Source of the DNA: JAAFHI01 sp039793685
GTDB lineage: Bacteria > Acidobacteriota > Blastocatellia > Chloracidobacteriales > Chloracidobacteriaceae
Assembly (NCBI GenBank): GCA_039793685.1
Contig: JBDRAL010000094.1
Span: 1-64,000, forward strand
DNA length: 64,000 nucleotides
Direction of reading: 5' to 3'
Shown: one piece after another, positions 36,095 through 45,436 of the stretch
Layout of the letters: every line of letters begins with the position of its first letter
Position numbering within the stretch: position 1 is the first letter of the stretch
Made by a program: the position numbers and the translations under genes
The notes under the pieces: generated by a model
The model's input: only the letters and a program-made list of their open reading frames with translations
Database searches by the model: none
What the model was told of the DNA's origin: nothing

Positions 36095-37240
36095 TCAGAC
36101 AGTCAGGCTGGATTCGATCTGGGACAGTTTGTGCCGGGCGAGGGCGAGGTTGCCGGATTCCTTCTTGATCGCGACGTAGAAGAAGAGATTCGGCGAGTTT
36201 TTAATCAGTCGAATGAGGTGGAACTGGGTGTCGAGGGTGATGAGGATGTCCTCGATGGATTCCTTGATGCCGAGGTTCGCCATCGCCTTCATCTTTGAAC
36301 GGACGACTTCCGTGTTTCCGGCGGCGGCGATTTCGAGATTGTAGGTCGGCGTCCCGCCGATGGTGCCGAGGCACATGCCGCTTTTCCAGTCGGCGAGGGC
36401 CGCGCCGACCGTGCCTTCGATTTCCATTACCGCAACGAGAGAGTCCTTAACGTTCGCCATGTCGATGTGCTCCTTTGAATTCTGTCCGGCGGGCGGGCCG
36501 GGAGGTTGAAGTGTATCGGCGGTCAAGCCGTCCGAGGTTTTTGGTCTATCCGGTGAAAGGGATTCGTCGCGGATGCGCTCGTCCAGAATCTGGTGCGCGT
36601 CGAGCAGAAGCTGGTCCAGCGAAGTGTTGATCGACCGGGCCTGCTTCTTGACGATGGTCCCCATTTCGATTTCGGGGTTGGGCCAACTGATGATTTCGTA
36701 GGCGGCTTCCTCGCCTTCCTTCGTGCCCGTCCGGGCGTTCACCAGTTCGCCCTCCTGCAACACCAGCACGCCGACGGTCTGTCCCTGCCGGATGTTCAGC
36801 GTGCAGGTTTTCCGCTCGATGCCGAGCAGTTGCAGAAAACTTGAAAGATTGATGCCGCGCAGGAATCCGCCGCCGCGTTTGGCGAGCGCGTCCTGAATCA
36901 TGTCGGAGAGCAACTGGAGGTCGATGGGCTTCTCGATGTACCCGATGGCCCCGATCTTCCGGACTCTTTTCTCGATTTCCGCCGTGCCGAACGCGGTCAT
37001 CACGATGGCCGAGATTTCCGGCTTTTCGGAAATGACGTGCGTGAGGAACTGAAAGCCGTCCATCACCGGCATCTTCAAATCCGTTACCACGAGGTCCACG
37101 GCGTTCCGGCGAACGGTGTCGAGGGCTTCCGACCCGTTGCCCGCCGTCAGAATCCCGATTCCGTCGAGCGCATCGGCGATTCCTTCGGAAACGCTGCTCA
37201 AAAACAGTTTTTCATCATCGACGATCAGGACGGTCGGCAT
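36095..37240 (-). CDS. Response regulator - DUF4388 - Roadblock/LC7 fusion
   Basis: A 381-residue protein: receiver domain (1-120, Asp54 in VVTDLKMP), DUF4388/PATAN-like domain (about 125-225, 'LSSFLQLLGIERKTCTLNIRQG... GVLVLQEGELVNA'), a Pro-rich linker (about 230-258) and a C-terminal Roadblock/LC7 domain (261-381). Such proteins connect phosphorelays to small GTPases or polarity and cytoskeletal functions. I start at ATG 37240 because a sigma-54 promoter at 37277-37294 would initiate transcription between it and the longer possible start. An internal ribosome site at 36470 may yield the Roadblock part alone. Distal gene of the kinase/NtrC/RR cluster. Confidence 0.88.
   Translation of the reverse strand: MPTVLIVDDEKLFLSSVSEGIADALDGIGILTAGNGSEALDTVRRNAVDLVVTDLKMPVMDGFQFLTHVISEKPEISAIVMTAFGTAEIEKRVRKIGAIGYIEKPIDLQLLSDMIQDALAKRGGGFLRGINLSSFLQLLGIERKTCTLNIRQGQTVGVLVLQEGELVNARTGTKEGEEAAYEIISWPNPEIEMGTIVKKQARSINTSLDQLLLDAHQILDERIRDESLSPDRPKTSDGLTADTLQPPGPPAGQNSKEHIDMANVKDSLVAVMEIEGTVGAALADWKSGMCLGTIGGTPTYNLEIAAAGNTEVVRSKMKAMANLGIKESIEDILITLDTQFHLIRLIKNSPNLFFYVAIKKESGNLALARHKLSQIESSLTV
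36460..36476 (-). promoter_or_regulatory. Internal ribosome binding site and in-frame start for a free Roadblock domain
   Basis: AAAGGAG lies nine bases before an in-frame ATG (36458-36460) that begins exactly at the Roadblock domain (121 residues, 36095-36460). The site is stronger than that of the full-length gene, so both products may be made. Confidence 0.6.
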
Positions 37241-37276
37241 TGGATTCACTTCGCCCGGTGGATTTGTCGATATGAA

Positions 37277-37294
37277 ATGCACGTCGCGTGCCAA
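37277..37294 (-). promoter_or_regulatory. Sigma-54 promoter of the RR-Roadblock gene
   Basis: The minus strand reads TTGGCACGCGACGTGCAT, with -24 GG and -12 GC separated by exactly 10 bp and a close match to TGGCAC-N5-TTGC. The predicted start near 37267 leaves a 27-nt leader to the ATG at 37240. It shares TGGCACGCGA with the promoter at 35919. A ggctttc/gaaagcc dyad at 37336-37353 is a possible activator site. Confidence 0.78.
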
Positions 37295-37421
37295 AGGTTT
37301 TTCATTTTTCAAGTTGTTGAAAATAAAGGAGTAATGGCTTTCTCTGGAAAGCCGCGCGCGCGCACCGTGTCATTTCGGCGCGTCGTTTTGAAAGGGGGGC
37401 TTTCAAAATGGAAGGGGCGAA

Positions 37422-38777
37422 TCAGGCGGAGGGCGTCCGGACGCCGTATTCCGTGAGCTTCCGGCGGAGGGTCGAGAGGGAAATGTCGAGCGCCTGGGCG
37501 GTGGCCGTGAGGTTGCGTCCGTTTCGGTCGAAGGACCTGAGAATGTGGGTGCGTTCGACGTCTGCGAGCCGGTCGGGTGTTTCGACGCGCGGGAGTCCGC
37601 CCGGGGGCGTGCGGCTGAAGACCAGCCGGGAGGGAAAAATGAACGGGCCGTCGTGGAGAATCAGGCTGCGTTCGATAAGGTTGCGAAGTTCGCGGACGTT
37701 TCCGGGGAAATCGTATTCGGCGAGGCGGGTGATTTCCTCCTCGGCAATATCGACAACACGACCCGGCGCGAGCGTCGCGATGAAGTGGCGGCAGAGATCG
37801 GGAAGGTCATCGAGACGTTCACGCAGCGGAGGCAGGTGAATCTGGATGACGTTCAGCCGATAGAAAAGGTCGCGCCGGAAGGTTCCGGCCTCGACCGCCT
37901 TTTCGGGATCGACGTTGGTGGCGGTCATGACGCGGACCGAAACCGTTCGCTGAATCTCGCTTCCGAGGCGGCGGATGGTGCGATCTTCAAGAACACCAAG
38001 CAGTTTCGACTGAAGCTGGAGCGGCATTTCGGCCACTTCGTCCAGAAAGAGCGTTCCGCCCTCGGCCAGTTCGAACAGGCCCTTGCGGGTGGCGGTCGCC
38101 CCGGTGAAGGCTCCTTTTTCAACGCCGAACAGTTCCGCTTCGATGAGCGATTCGGGCAGGGCGGCGCAGTTGACCCCGATGAACGGCTTTTCGGAGAGGC
38201 GCGAGGCGTAGTGGATGGCCTTCGCCACGAGGCTTTTCCCGGTTCCCGTTTCACCCGTGATGAACACCCGCGCGTCGGCCCCGGCGGCCCGGTCCATAAG
38301 CTGGCGGATTTCCGCGAACCGCGCCCCCGATCCGGCGACGAGCGCCGCTTCGCTTTCCCGATGTGCTTGAAAACGTTGAACTTCCTCGACTTTTTCAAGT
38401 TCGGTGGTGTGGAGCAGTTGCTCCACGGTGTGGACCACTTCGTCCACCTCAATGGGTTTGGAAAGGTAATCGTGAATTCCCGATTTCAGCGCCTGGACGG
38501 CGTTTTCATAGCTCGGGAAGGCCGTCAGCAACAGAATTTTGACCGCTTCGTTGGATTTCAGCAGGTCCGGGACGAGCGACAGGCCGTTCCCGTCGGGCAG
38601 ATGGTTGTCGAGCAGGGCGATGTCGAATGGCGTCCGTCGGACGAGGACGCGCGCGGCTTCCAGATTGGAGGCGATGGAAATCGAAAACCCCCGCTCGTTG
38701 AAGATGTCGGCCAGGACGTCCCGGAAAAACGGTTCGTCGTCGAGAATCAGCATCCGTTTCGGCGTGGTGGTGAGCAT
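37422..38777 (-). CDS. NtrC-family sigma-54 response regulator
   Basis: A 451-residue enhancer-binding protein: receiver domain (1-122, Asp57 in LLDNHLPDG), AAA+ domain (about 145-380) with GETGTGKS, a canonical GAFTGA loop and GGTLFLDE, and a Fis-type HTH at the C terminus ('NLTATAQALDISLSTLRRKLTEYG'). Its start lies two bases past the stop of the five-PAS kinase gene, with GGAGG shared across the junction, so the two are co-translated. It probably drives the sigma-54 promoter directly downstream at 37277-37294. Confidence 0.94.
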   Translation of the reverse strand: MLTTTPKRMLILDDEPFFRDVLADIFNERGFSISIASNLEAARVLVRRTPFDIALLDNHLPDGNGLSLVPDLLKSNEAVKILLLTAFPSYENAVQALKSGIHDYLSKPIEVDEVVHTVEQLLHTTELEKVEEVQRFQAHRESEAALVAGSGARFAEIRQLMDRAAGADARVFITGETGTGKSLVAKAIHYASRLSEKPFIGVNCAALPESLIEAELFGVEKGAFTGATATRKGLFELAEGGTLFLDEVAEMPLQLQSKLLGVLEDRTIRRLGSEIQRTVSVRVMTATNVDPEKAVEAGTFRRDLFYRLNVIQIHLPPLRERLDDLPDLCRHFIATLAPGRVVDIAEEEITRLAEYDFPGNVRELRNLIERSLILHDGPFIFPSRLVFSRTPPGGLPRVETPDRLADVERTHILRSFDRNGRNLTATAQALDISLSTLRRKLTEYGVRTPSA

Positions 38778-38778
38778 G

Positions 38779-41715
38779 TCATTCGCCTCCGTGGTTTTCC
38801 GGTCGGATGGCTTCGAGCGTAACGATGGCCTCGCATCCGCGCGTAAGGCCGGATCTGAGTTCGACGGTTCCGTTCATTTTGGTGATGAGCTTTTTGGTAA
38901 TGACCAGACCGAGGCCGGTGCCGTGCGGTTTCGACGTGAAAAAGGGTTTGAAAAGCTGTTCCGCCTGTTGCGGCGTCAGCCCGATGCCGTTGTCGGCGAC
39001 AATCACGCTGATGAGCCGGTCGCCGCGGCTCACCTGAAGCGTGATCGTCGGGTGTTCGATGCCCTTGAGGGCATCGGCGGCATTGGTGAACAGGTTCAAC
39101 AGGGCCTGATGGAGTCCCCGCTGGTCGAAACGCGCGATTCCCGCGTCCGCGTCGAAAATCCGTTCGATGCGGATGCCCCGTTTCTGGAAATCCTCCTCGA
39201 TGAGCGAACAGAACCGTTCGAGGAAGGGAATGATCGGCAGCGGTTCCAGGGCCGGCGTCTCGAACATGCTGAAGGAACGCAGCGTTCGCAGCAGGTATTC
39301 CACCCGCCCGATTTCCGTCAGCGAACGGTCGAGATACTTGGAAACCGTTTCGGGAGAAGGGTTTTCGGTACGGCTCAGGACGGTGAGCGCGGTCTTGATG
39401 GAATTGATCGGGTTGCCCATTTCGTGCCGGATGCCCGAAAAGATGTACCCGGCGGTGTCCATCACGTTGACCGCCTCGGCGATGGATTCGTAGCGAAGCT
39501 GCTCGGTGACGTCGCGACAGACGGCGACGATGTTCTGAAGCCGCCCGGATTCGTCCCAGACCGGCGAAATGGAGGCTTCTTCCTGATACATCCCCCCGTT
39601 TTTACGGCGCGCGGTGTAGATGCCGTGCCACTCGCGGCCTCCCAGGAGCGTCCGGATGATTTCTTTCCGGACGGCGGTTTGAACCGGGCCGAGCGACAGT
39701 TTGAACACCTTCCGTTCGTAGGCTTCCCAGCGATGCACACCGGTGGCTTTTTCGAAGGCCGGGTTGACGTACTGGATTTGCCCCCGCCCGTCGAGCATCA
39801 CGACCGATTCGGCGATCTGCTCGATGGCGGTCGTGAGGCGGCGCATGGCCCGGTCGGCCTGCCGCCGGTTGGTGATGTCCTTGATGATGTGAACCCACCC
39901 GGTCCCGATGCCGCGTTCCTGGGGAATCCAGTAGCTGCTGATTTCAAACCACCGGTCGCTGCCCGGGAACTGAAATTCCTGGCGTTCGCCGATGGCCGCG
40001 CGAATCGTTTTTCGTTCCAGCGACTGGCCGGGGAAAAAGAGTTCGACCGTCGAGTAACCAATGAGATTCCGGTAGGACTGCCCGAGAAATTCCGCGACCG
40101 CACTGTTGCACCGGCGGAGGATGCCGCTTGTGTCTTCGAGAAGAATGAAATCGGGGATGGCGTCCACCGTGGCGACCCATTCCTCGTCGCGGCGGCGGAG
40201 AACTTCGGCCAGTGCCTTGCGCTCGGTGAGGTCCTCGACGATGGCGAGGATGGTGTTGTCTTCCGCCACGCGCGCCAGCGACAGCCGGACAGGGACGAAA
40301 CAGCCGTCCTTGCGCCGGAGGCTCGTTTCGACTTCCTCGACCTCCGCTTCGAGCCGATGCAGCCGCCGGACCGCTTCCCGAACCGTTCCCCGGCTCCGGC
40401 GGCTGATGAAGCCGGCGAACCGTTTTTCAAAAACTTCGGATTGATGCGCGCCCGTGATGCGGGACAGATTGCGGTTGACGAAACGAATTCGTCCCCGGGC
40501 GTCGATGACCCCGATTCCGTCCGGAATGGCTTCGATGACCCGGCTCATGAACTGATTCGCCTGCCGAAGCCGTTCCTGAGCGACGTGCTGGTCGGTCGAA
40601 TCTTCGTGCGCGATGACCACCGGGGCGAGTGGGTTTTCGAAAAAGTTCGCCACCTGGGCCACGAACCACCGTTTTTCCTGCGGGCCGTGGCACGGATATT
40701 CCAGCCGGAAGCTCTCGCGTTTCCCCTGAATGACCTGTCTGACGCCGTTGGCGAAGGCCCGCGCCTCGTCGCTTTCGGGGCCGGTCGCCTGTTCGCAGAG
40801 TCTGAGGTAGTTGATTCCGACGCCGAATTTCCCGTCGGGCAGGCCGTTATCGCGGGCAAACCGTTTCCACGCCTCGTTGACGGCAAGAATCGTCCCGTCG
40901 CGGTCGAGAATCGCGATGTGCGCCGACAGGGTGTCGAGCGTTGATTGAAGCAGCAGTTGGGAGTTCCGAAGCTGGTTCTCGGCCTTCTTGCGTTCGGAAA
41001 TGTCGCGGATGATCAGCGTGTAGAACAGCTTCCCGTTCGAGATGAAGTCGCCGCTGGTGACCTCGATGGCTTTCCGCCGGGCCGTGGAAAGCCGGATTTC
41101 GGTTTCCACCGGCACGCTGGTTTCCGTCAGTTTCGTCAGGTCCAGCGCGATCAGGTCGGAAATTGTCCGTTGCGTCAGATCGGTCGCCGGGCAGTCGAAC
41201 AACCGTTCCGCCGAGGGATTGGCCGAAATCACCTTCAGCGACTGGTCGAGCGTGATGATGGCGTCCGAGGCATGCCGAACGACCGATTGAATCCGGCCTT
41301 CGGTTTCCCGAAGCTGGCGGTCCGCCCGGTAGGCCCCGATCAGGCGGGCGACCCGGAAGCGAAGGGCCGACGGATTGACCGGTTTCGTGAGGTAATCGGT
41401 TGCGCCGACGGCGAACGACCGTTCGATGCTGCCCTCGTCCACCATCCCGGTCAGCATCAGAATCGGCACCAGGCTGGTTTCCGGGCGCTTGCGAAACTCC
41501 GCGCAAGCCTGAATCCCGTCCATCAGGGGCATCTGGATGTCGAGCAGTACCAAATCCGGAGTAATCGTCTCGGCCAGACGGAGGGCTTCCTCACCGTTTT
41601 TGGCTTCCAGTATCCGGAATCCGTCACGTTCGAGAAATCTCTTCAGCAGGTTTCGCGCTTGCGCGTCGTCGTCAACCACGAGGACGACTGGAATCTCGCC
41701 GGGGAAAAAGGTCAT
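38779..41715 (-). CDS. Cytoplasmic hybrid histidine kinase: REC, five PAS domains, HisKA, HATPase
   Basis: A 978-residue soluble kinase. A receiver at the N terminus (Asp59 in LLDIQMPLMDG) is followed by about five PAS/PAC repeats (roughly 138-255, 262-385, 395-510, 515-630, 640-745), a dimerisation domain with His764 (SGIRHEMGNPIN) and a HATPase domain (NLFTNAADAL, ADNGIGL, GTGLGL). There is no membrane helix, so it senses intracellular cues such as redox, oxygen or ligands. The N-terminal receiver suggests upstream control by another kinase. It is translationally linked to the NtrC gene at 37422. Confidence 0.93.
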   Translation of the reverse strand: MTFFPGEIPVVLVVDDDAQARNLLKRFLERDGFRILEAKNGEEALRLAETITPDLVLLDIQMPLMDGIQACAEFRKRPETSLVPILMLTGMVDEGSIERSFAVGATDYLTKPVNPSALRFRVARLIGAYRADRQLRETEGRIQSVVRHASDAIITLDQSLKVISANPSAERLFDCPATDLTQRTISDLIALDLTKLTETSVPVETEIRLSTARRKAIEVTSGDFISNGKLFYTLIIRDISERKKAENQLRNSQLLLQSTLDTLSAHIAILDRDGTILAVNEAWKRFARDNGLPDGKFGVGINYLRLCEQATGPESDEARAFANGVRQVIQGKRESFRLEYPCHGPQEKRWFVAQVANFFENPLAPVVIAHEDSTDQHVAQERLRQANQFMSRVIEAIPDGIGVIDARGRIRFVNRNLSRITGAHQSEVFEKRFAGFISRRSRGTVREAVRRLHRLEAEVEEVETSLRRKDGCFVPVRLSLARVAEDNTILAIVEDLTERKALAEVLRRRDEEWVATVDAIPDFILLEDTSGILRRCNSAVAEFLGQSYRNLIGYSTVELFFPGQSLERKTIRAAIGERQEFQFPGSDRWFEISSYWIPQERGIGTGWVHIIKDITNRRQADRAMRRLTTAIEQIAESVVMLDGRGQIQYVNPAFEKATGVHRWEAYERKVFKLSLGPVQTAVRKEIIRTLLGGREWHGIYTARRKNGGMYQEEASISPVWDESGRLQNIVAVCRDVTEQLRYESIAEAVNVMDTAGYIFSGIRHEMGNPINSIKTALTVLSRTENPSPETVSKYLDRSLTEIGRVEYLLRTLRSFSMFETPALEPLPIIPFLERFCSLIEEDFQKRGIRIERIFDADAGIARFDQRGLHQALLNLFTNAADALKGIEHPTITLQVSRGDRLISVIVADNGIGLTPQQAEQLFKPFFTSKPHGTGLGLVITKKLITKMNGTVELRSGLTRGCEAIVTLEAIRPENHGGE

Positions 41716-41892
41716 TTCATTGTCGGTTCGGAGGTATCGCTTCGGGGGCGCAAAAACCGCTTCCGGGGTTCCGCTCGATGGCTCGGGAAAACACTCGGAC
41801 TCGGCTGTTCCGAATCGCTTGGGGCGAAGATTGCTCGGAATGTATTGTAAAAATGTTTCCCCTGCGACCCTTTGGGGAAATTTTTAATGTTC

Positions 41893-41926
41893 CGAAAAAA
41901 AGGACGGGTTGTGAACCCGTCCTTTT
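41893..41926 (-). terminator. Terminator of the Asp-box protein gene
   Basis: aaaaggacgggtt (41898-41910) pairs perfectly with aacccgtcctttt (41914-41926) across a 3-nt loop. On the minus strand it ends in a seven-T run. Confidence 0.92.
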
Positions 41927-41951
41927 GGCGAAGCAGTGTTTTCCGTTCCGG

Positions 41952-44900
41952 TTACGGCTGGCCGTCCTTCCATTCCGGGAGACGTCCCGGCGTGTAGGGC
42001 GCGCCCGCCGCCTCCATCGCCTTTTCGAGCCGGGTCAGGTCGCCTTCGACCAGCGCTCGCAACTCGGCGAGGTATTGCTGGAAGTCGCCCGCGACGATTT
42101 CATACTGCCGTTCGTGGGTGCGGGTCGGTTTCGAAAGCGTCGAGGATTGTTCCGCCACCACTTCGAACAGCCGGTCGGCCAGTGAAGGCGGAACGTTTTC
42201 GTTGCGGGCGGCGATGACCGAGTCGCCGCTCAGGCGGATCGACATGGCGTTCAGCTTCTTCTCGATGGCAACGGCGTCATCCATCAATTTCGGGTCGGCC
42301 CCGGGCGTATCCATGAGCGCCCGTTTGATGGCGGAAATCCGCGATTTCAGGTCACCAGTGGTCTGGAGGGCACCGTTCATGGCCCGTTGCAGTCCGAGCA
42401 GCTTCTTCTGGAAGGCCGCCAGCGCCTGAATGTCGGCCTCGGACCGCTTGTCGAGCAGCTTGACGGTGAAGTTTTGCGGTCCGGCAAGCTGGGTCGTGAC
42501 GCCGTCAACCCGCTTGGCGACCGATACGCTGTAGGTTCCCGGCAGCACGAGCCAGCCGGAGGGGATGTCGGCGAAGGGGTTGTTCGGATCGAAGGTGACA
42601 TTGGAAACGACCGGCGCGGGCGTCCGGAGGTCCCAGGCGACGCGGTTCATTCCCGGCGACGCCGGACCCTGAATCCGCCGGACGACTTTCCCCGCCGAAT
42701 CCGAGATGGTGAGAATCACCGTCGGGGATTCTTCCTCGGCTTCGGCCCGGAGTTCATCGTTCGAGGGGTAGGGGGCGTTGCCCTTTTCTTCGGCCTCCTT
42801 GCGCTTGTCCTTCTTCGTTTTCGGCCCTTCCTTCATGAAATAGGTGAAGATGGCGCCGAAGGGCGGATTGGCCGCGGTGTAAAGGCTTTCACCCAGCGAC
42901 CCCTTCTGACCACCCCCGAGTGGATCGGCTTCGATATAGAGCAGGGCATCCTTGACCGGGAAAAGCTGGGCGGGTTGTTCGAGTGTCTCAGGCTTCACGA
43001 GCCGGAGCGGGGTGTAGTCGTCCAGAATGTAAAAACCGCGACCGAAGGTGGCGATGACGAGGTCGTTTTCACGCTTCTGGATGGCAATGTCGCGAACCGG
43101 AATGGTCGGCAGGCCGCCCTTGAGTTGCGTCCACTTCTTGCCGTCGTCAATCGAGAAGAACAGGCCGAATTCGGTACCGACAAACAGAAGACTCGGGTTG
43201 ATGTGATCCTGCGCAATGGCGAGGACCGACCCGCGCGCCGGGAGATTTCCGGTGACGGAGGTCCAGGTCTTCCCGAGGTCGGTCGATTTCAAAAGGTACG
43301 GCGCGAAATCGCCCATTTTATGGTTGTCGAATCCGACGTAAACGGTGTTCGCGTCGAACTGCGAGGGGAAGATCCGGCTCACATAGGTCATGTCGGGCAC
43401 GCCGGGGAATTTGTCGAGCTTGCGCCAGTTGGTCCCGCCGTCTTCGGAAATGTGAAGCAGCCCGTCGTCGGTGCCGACGAATAGCAGATTTTCCTTTTTC
43501 GGGGATTCCGCAATCGCCGTGATGTTTCCGAAAAACGAGGTCGAGGCGTTTTTCGCCACCGCGTCAGGTCCCCACACCTTGCCCATCACGGGCAGCTTGT
43601 TCCGGTCGATCTGGCGGGTCAGGTCGCCCGACACCGGTTTCCACGAGTCCCCGCGGTCGTCCGAGCGGTACAGCCGGTTGGCGGCGAAGTAGATGCGGGT
43701 GTGCGAGTGGGGGCTGATGATGAGCGGGGAATCCCAGTTCCAGCGCAGGGGCGGTTCGCCCTTTTCGGTTTTGGGCTGGATGCCGACCCGTTCGCCCGTC
43801 TTGCGGTCAAAGCGGAACAGGTTGCCGTACTGGTATTCACAATAGACCGTGTCGGGATCTTCCGGGTCCACCCGTGAGTGGAAGCCGTCGCCCCCGACTG
43901 TCACGAACCAGTCGGAATTGGTGGCACCGTGCGAGTTGCGGGTTCGGGAAGGCCCGCCGAGGGTATTGTTGTCCTGCGTCCCGCCGTAGACGTTGTAGAA
44001 GGGAAGGTCGTTGTCCACCGACACGTCATAAAACTGCGTAATCGGAAGATTTGCCTTGAATTGCCAGTTGGCGGCCCGGTCGAAGGTTTCATACAGGCCG
44101 CCGTCACAGCCGACGAGGTAGTAATTCGGGTCGTTCGGGTCAATCCAGATGACGTGATTGTCGACGTGTTTATTCCGGGTCGGCATGGGCCGGACCGTGC
44201 GTCCGCCGTCATCCGACACCATGATCATGAAGTTCATGACGTAAATGCGGTCGGCGTTCCTGGGATCGGCGAAAATCGTGCCGTAGTACATCGCGGTGGT
44301 GTCGAAACCGTTGCGTTTTTCCCACGTCTCACCCCGGTCGCCGGACCGGAAAATGCCTCCGTTGCCTTCCGCCGCCTCGATGGTGGCGTAAACGACATCC
44401 GGGTTGGCCGGTGAAATCGCGAGACCGATACGGCCCATTTCCGAACCTGGCAGGCCGGAGGTGACTTTCCGCCATGTCGCGCCGCCGTCGGTGGATTTAT
44501 GAATGGCGCATTCCGGGCCGCCGTCGATGAGCGTCCAGACATGCCGCCGCCGCTGATAGGACGAGGCGATGAGGACGTCCGGGTTGCGCGGGTCCATCAC
44601 GACGTCGGAAACGCCGGTGTTGTCGCTGATTTTCAGGACGCAGTTCCAGGTTTTGCCGCCATCGGTCGTTTTGAAAAGGCCGCGTTCGCCGCCTTCCTTC
44701 CACAACGGTCCCTGCGCCGCGACATACACGGTATCGGAATTGCGCGGATCGACGAGAATCCGGGCGATGTGTTCGCTCGTTTTGAGGCCCATGTTTTTCC
44801 ACGAGCGTCCGTCGTCGTCCGACCGATAAATCCCGTCCCCGTAGGAAACGCTGCGTTGCGAGTTATTTTCACCCGACCCGACCCAGATGCGCGCCGGGTT

Positions 44901-45311
44901 GTTCGGGTCCATGACCACGCAGCCGATGGAAAAGGAATTTTCCCGGTCGAACACCGGCTGCCAGGAAACGCCCGAATTGACGGTTTTCCACACACCGCCG
45001 GATGCGGCGGCCATGAAGAACCGGCTTCGATTGCGGGGATCGACGGCAAGGGAGACGATCCGGCCGGAGGCCACCGAGGGGCCGATGGAGCGGAGGCGCA
45101 GGCCCGAAAACGTTCCCGAATTCAGCGGGTCAGCCGGTTTCTTGTCCTCCTTTTTCTCCTCTTTCTTTTCGTCTTTTTTGTCGTCTTTCCTGGTGTCTTT
45201 TTTCTCATCTTTTTGCGGCGCGAGGCCGCGCGCGAAAGTTGCGGACGGTCCGGCCACGAGAGTGACCGCCGTCAGCAGCGCAAGCAAACGGGGAGCTTTT
45301 CCGAAAAGCAT
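41952..45311 (-). CDS. Secreted sortilin-like Asp-box (BNR) beta-propeller protein
   Basis: A 1119-residue exported protein. A signal peptide (1-28) is followed by a Lys/Asp/Glu-only spacer (about 33-60), then two large propellers (about 65-790) built from repeats with Asp boxes (S-x-D-G-G-x-T-W and variants such as SDDDGRSW, STDGGATW, SIDDGKKW). A C-terminal region (about 800-1119) includes a beta-sandwich and a helical tail. Such VPS10/sortilin-type proteins are common in Acidobacteriota and related groups and are often annotated as glycosyl hydrolases, without proof. A terminator-like hairpin at 45368-45405 separates it from the cytochrome operon. Confidence 0.85.
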   Translation of the reverse strand: MLFGKAPRLLALLTAVTLVAGPSATFARGLAPQKDEKKDTRKDDKKDEKKEEKKEDKKPADPLNSGTFSGLRLRSIGPSVASGRIVSLAVDPRNRSRFFMAAASGGVWKTVNSGVSWQPVFDRENSFSIGCVVMDPNNPARIWVGSGENNSQRSVSYGDGIYRSDDDGRSWKNMGLKTSEHIARILVDPRNSDTVYVAAQGPLWKEGGERGLFKTTDGGKTWNCVLKISDNTGVSDVVMDPRNPDVLIASSYQRRRHVWTLIDGGPECAIHKSTDGGATWRKVTSGLPGSEMGRIGLAISPANPDVVYATIEAAEGNGGIFRSGDRGETWEKRNGFDTTAMYYGTIFADPRNADRIYVMNFMIMVSDDGGRTVRPMPTRNKHVDNHVIWIDPNDPNYYLVGCDGGLYETFDRAANWQFKANLPITQFYDVSVDNDLPFYNVYGGTQDNNTLGGPSRTRNSHGATNSDWFVTVGGDGFHSRVDPEDPDTVYCEYQYGNLFRFDRKTGERVGIQPKTEKGEPPLRWNWDSPLIISPHSHTRIYFAANRLYRSDDRGDSWKPVSGDLTRQIDRNKLPVMGKVWGPDAVAKNASTSFFGNITAIAESPKKENLLFVGTDDGLLHISEDGGTNWRKLDKFPGVPDMTYVSRIFPSQFDANTVYVGFDNHKMGDFAPYLLKSTDLGKTWTSVTGNLPARGSVLAIAQDHINPSLLFVGTEFGLFFSIDDGKKWTQLKGGLPTIPVRDIAIQKRENDLVIATFGRGFYILDDYTPLRLVKPETLEQPAQLFPVKDALLYIEADPLGGGQKGSLGESLYTAANPPFGAIFTYFMKEGPKTKKDKRKEAEEKGNAPYPSNDELRAEAEEESPTVILTISDSAGKVVRRIQGPASPGMNRVAWDLRTPAPVVSNVTFDPNNPFADIPSGWLVLPGTYSVSVAKRVDGVTTQLAGPQNFTVKLLDKRSEADIQALAAFQKKLLGLQRAMNGALQTTGDLKSRISAIKRALMDTPGADPKLMDDAVAIEKKLNAMSIRLSGDSVIAARNENVPPSLADRLFEVVAEQSSTLSKPTRTHERQYEIVAGDFQQYLAELRALVEGDLTRLEKAMEAAGAPYTPGRLPEWKDGQP

Positions 45312-45367
45312 CGTGATGAAACCTCGTCGGGAAAAATCGAGCGGTGAGATGAATAACGGGCGACGTG

Positions 45368-45405
45368 AAAACCGCCGCCGCTTCGGTGAAGAGAAACGGC
45401 GGCGG
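45368..45405 (-). terminator. Probable 3' end of the cytochrome operon
   Basis: ccgccgccg (45372-45380) pairs with cggcggcgg (45397-45405). On the minus strand it is followed by tttt, 30 bases past the stop of the ferritin-like gene. The T-run is short. Confidence 0.6.
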
Positions 45406-45436
45406 GAACGTAAAAGAAAATGGAAGAAAAAGAAAC

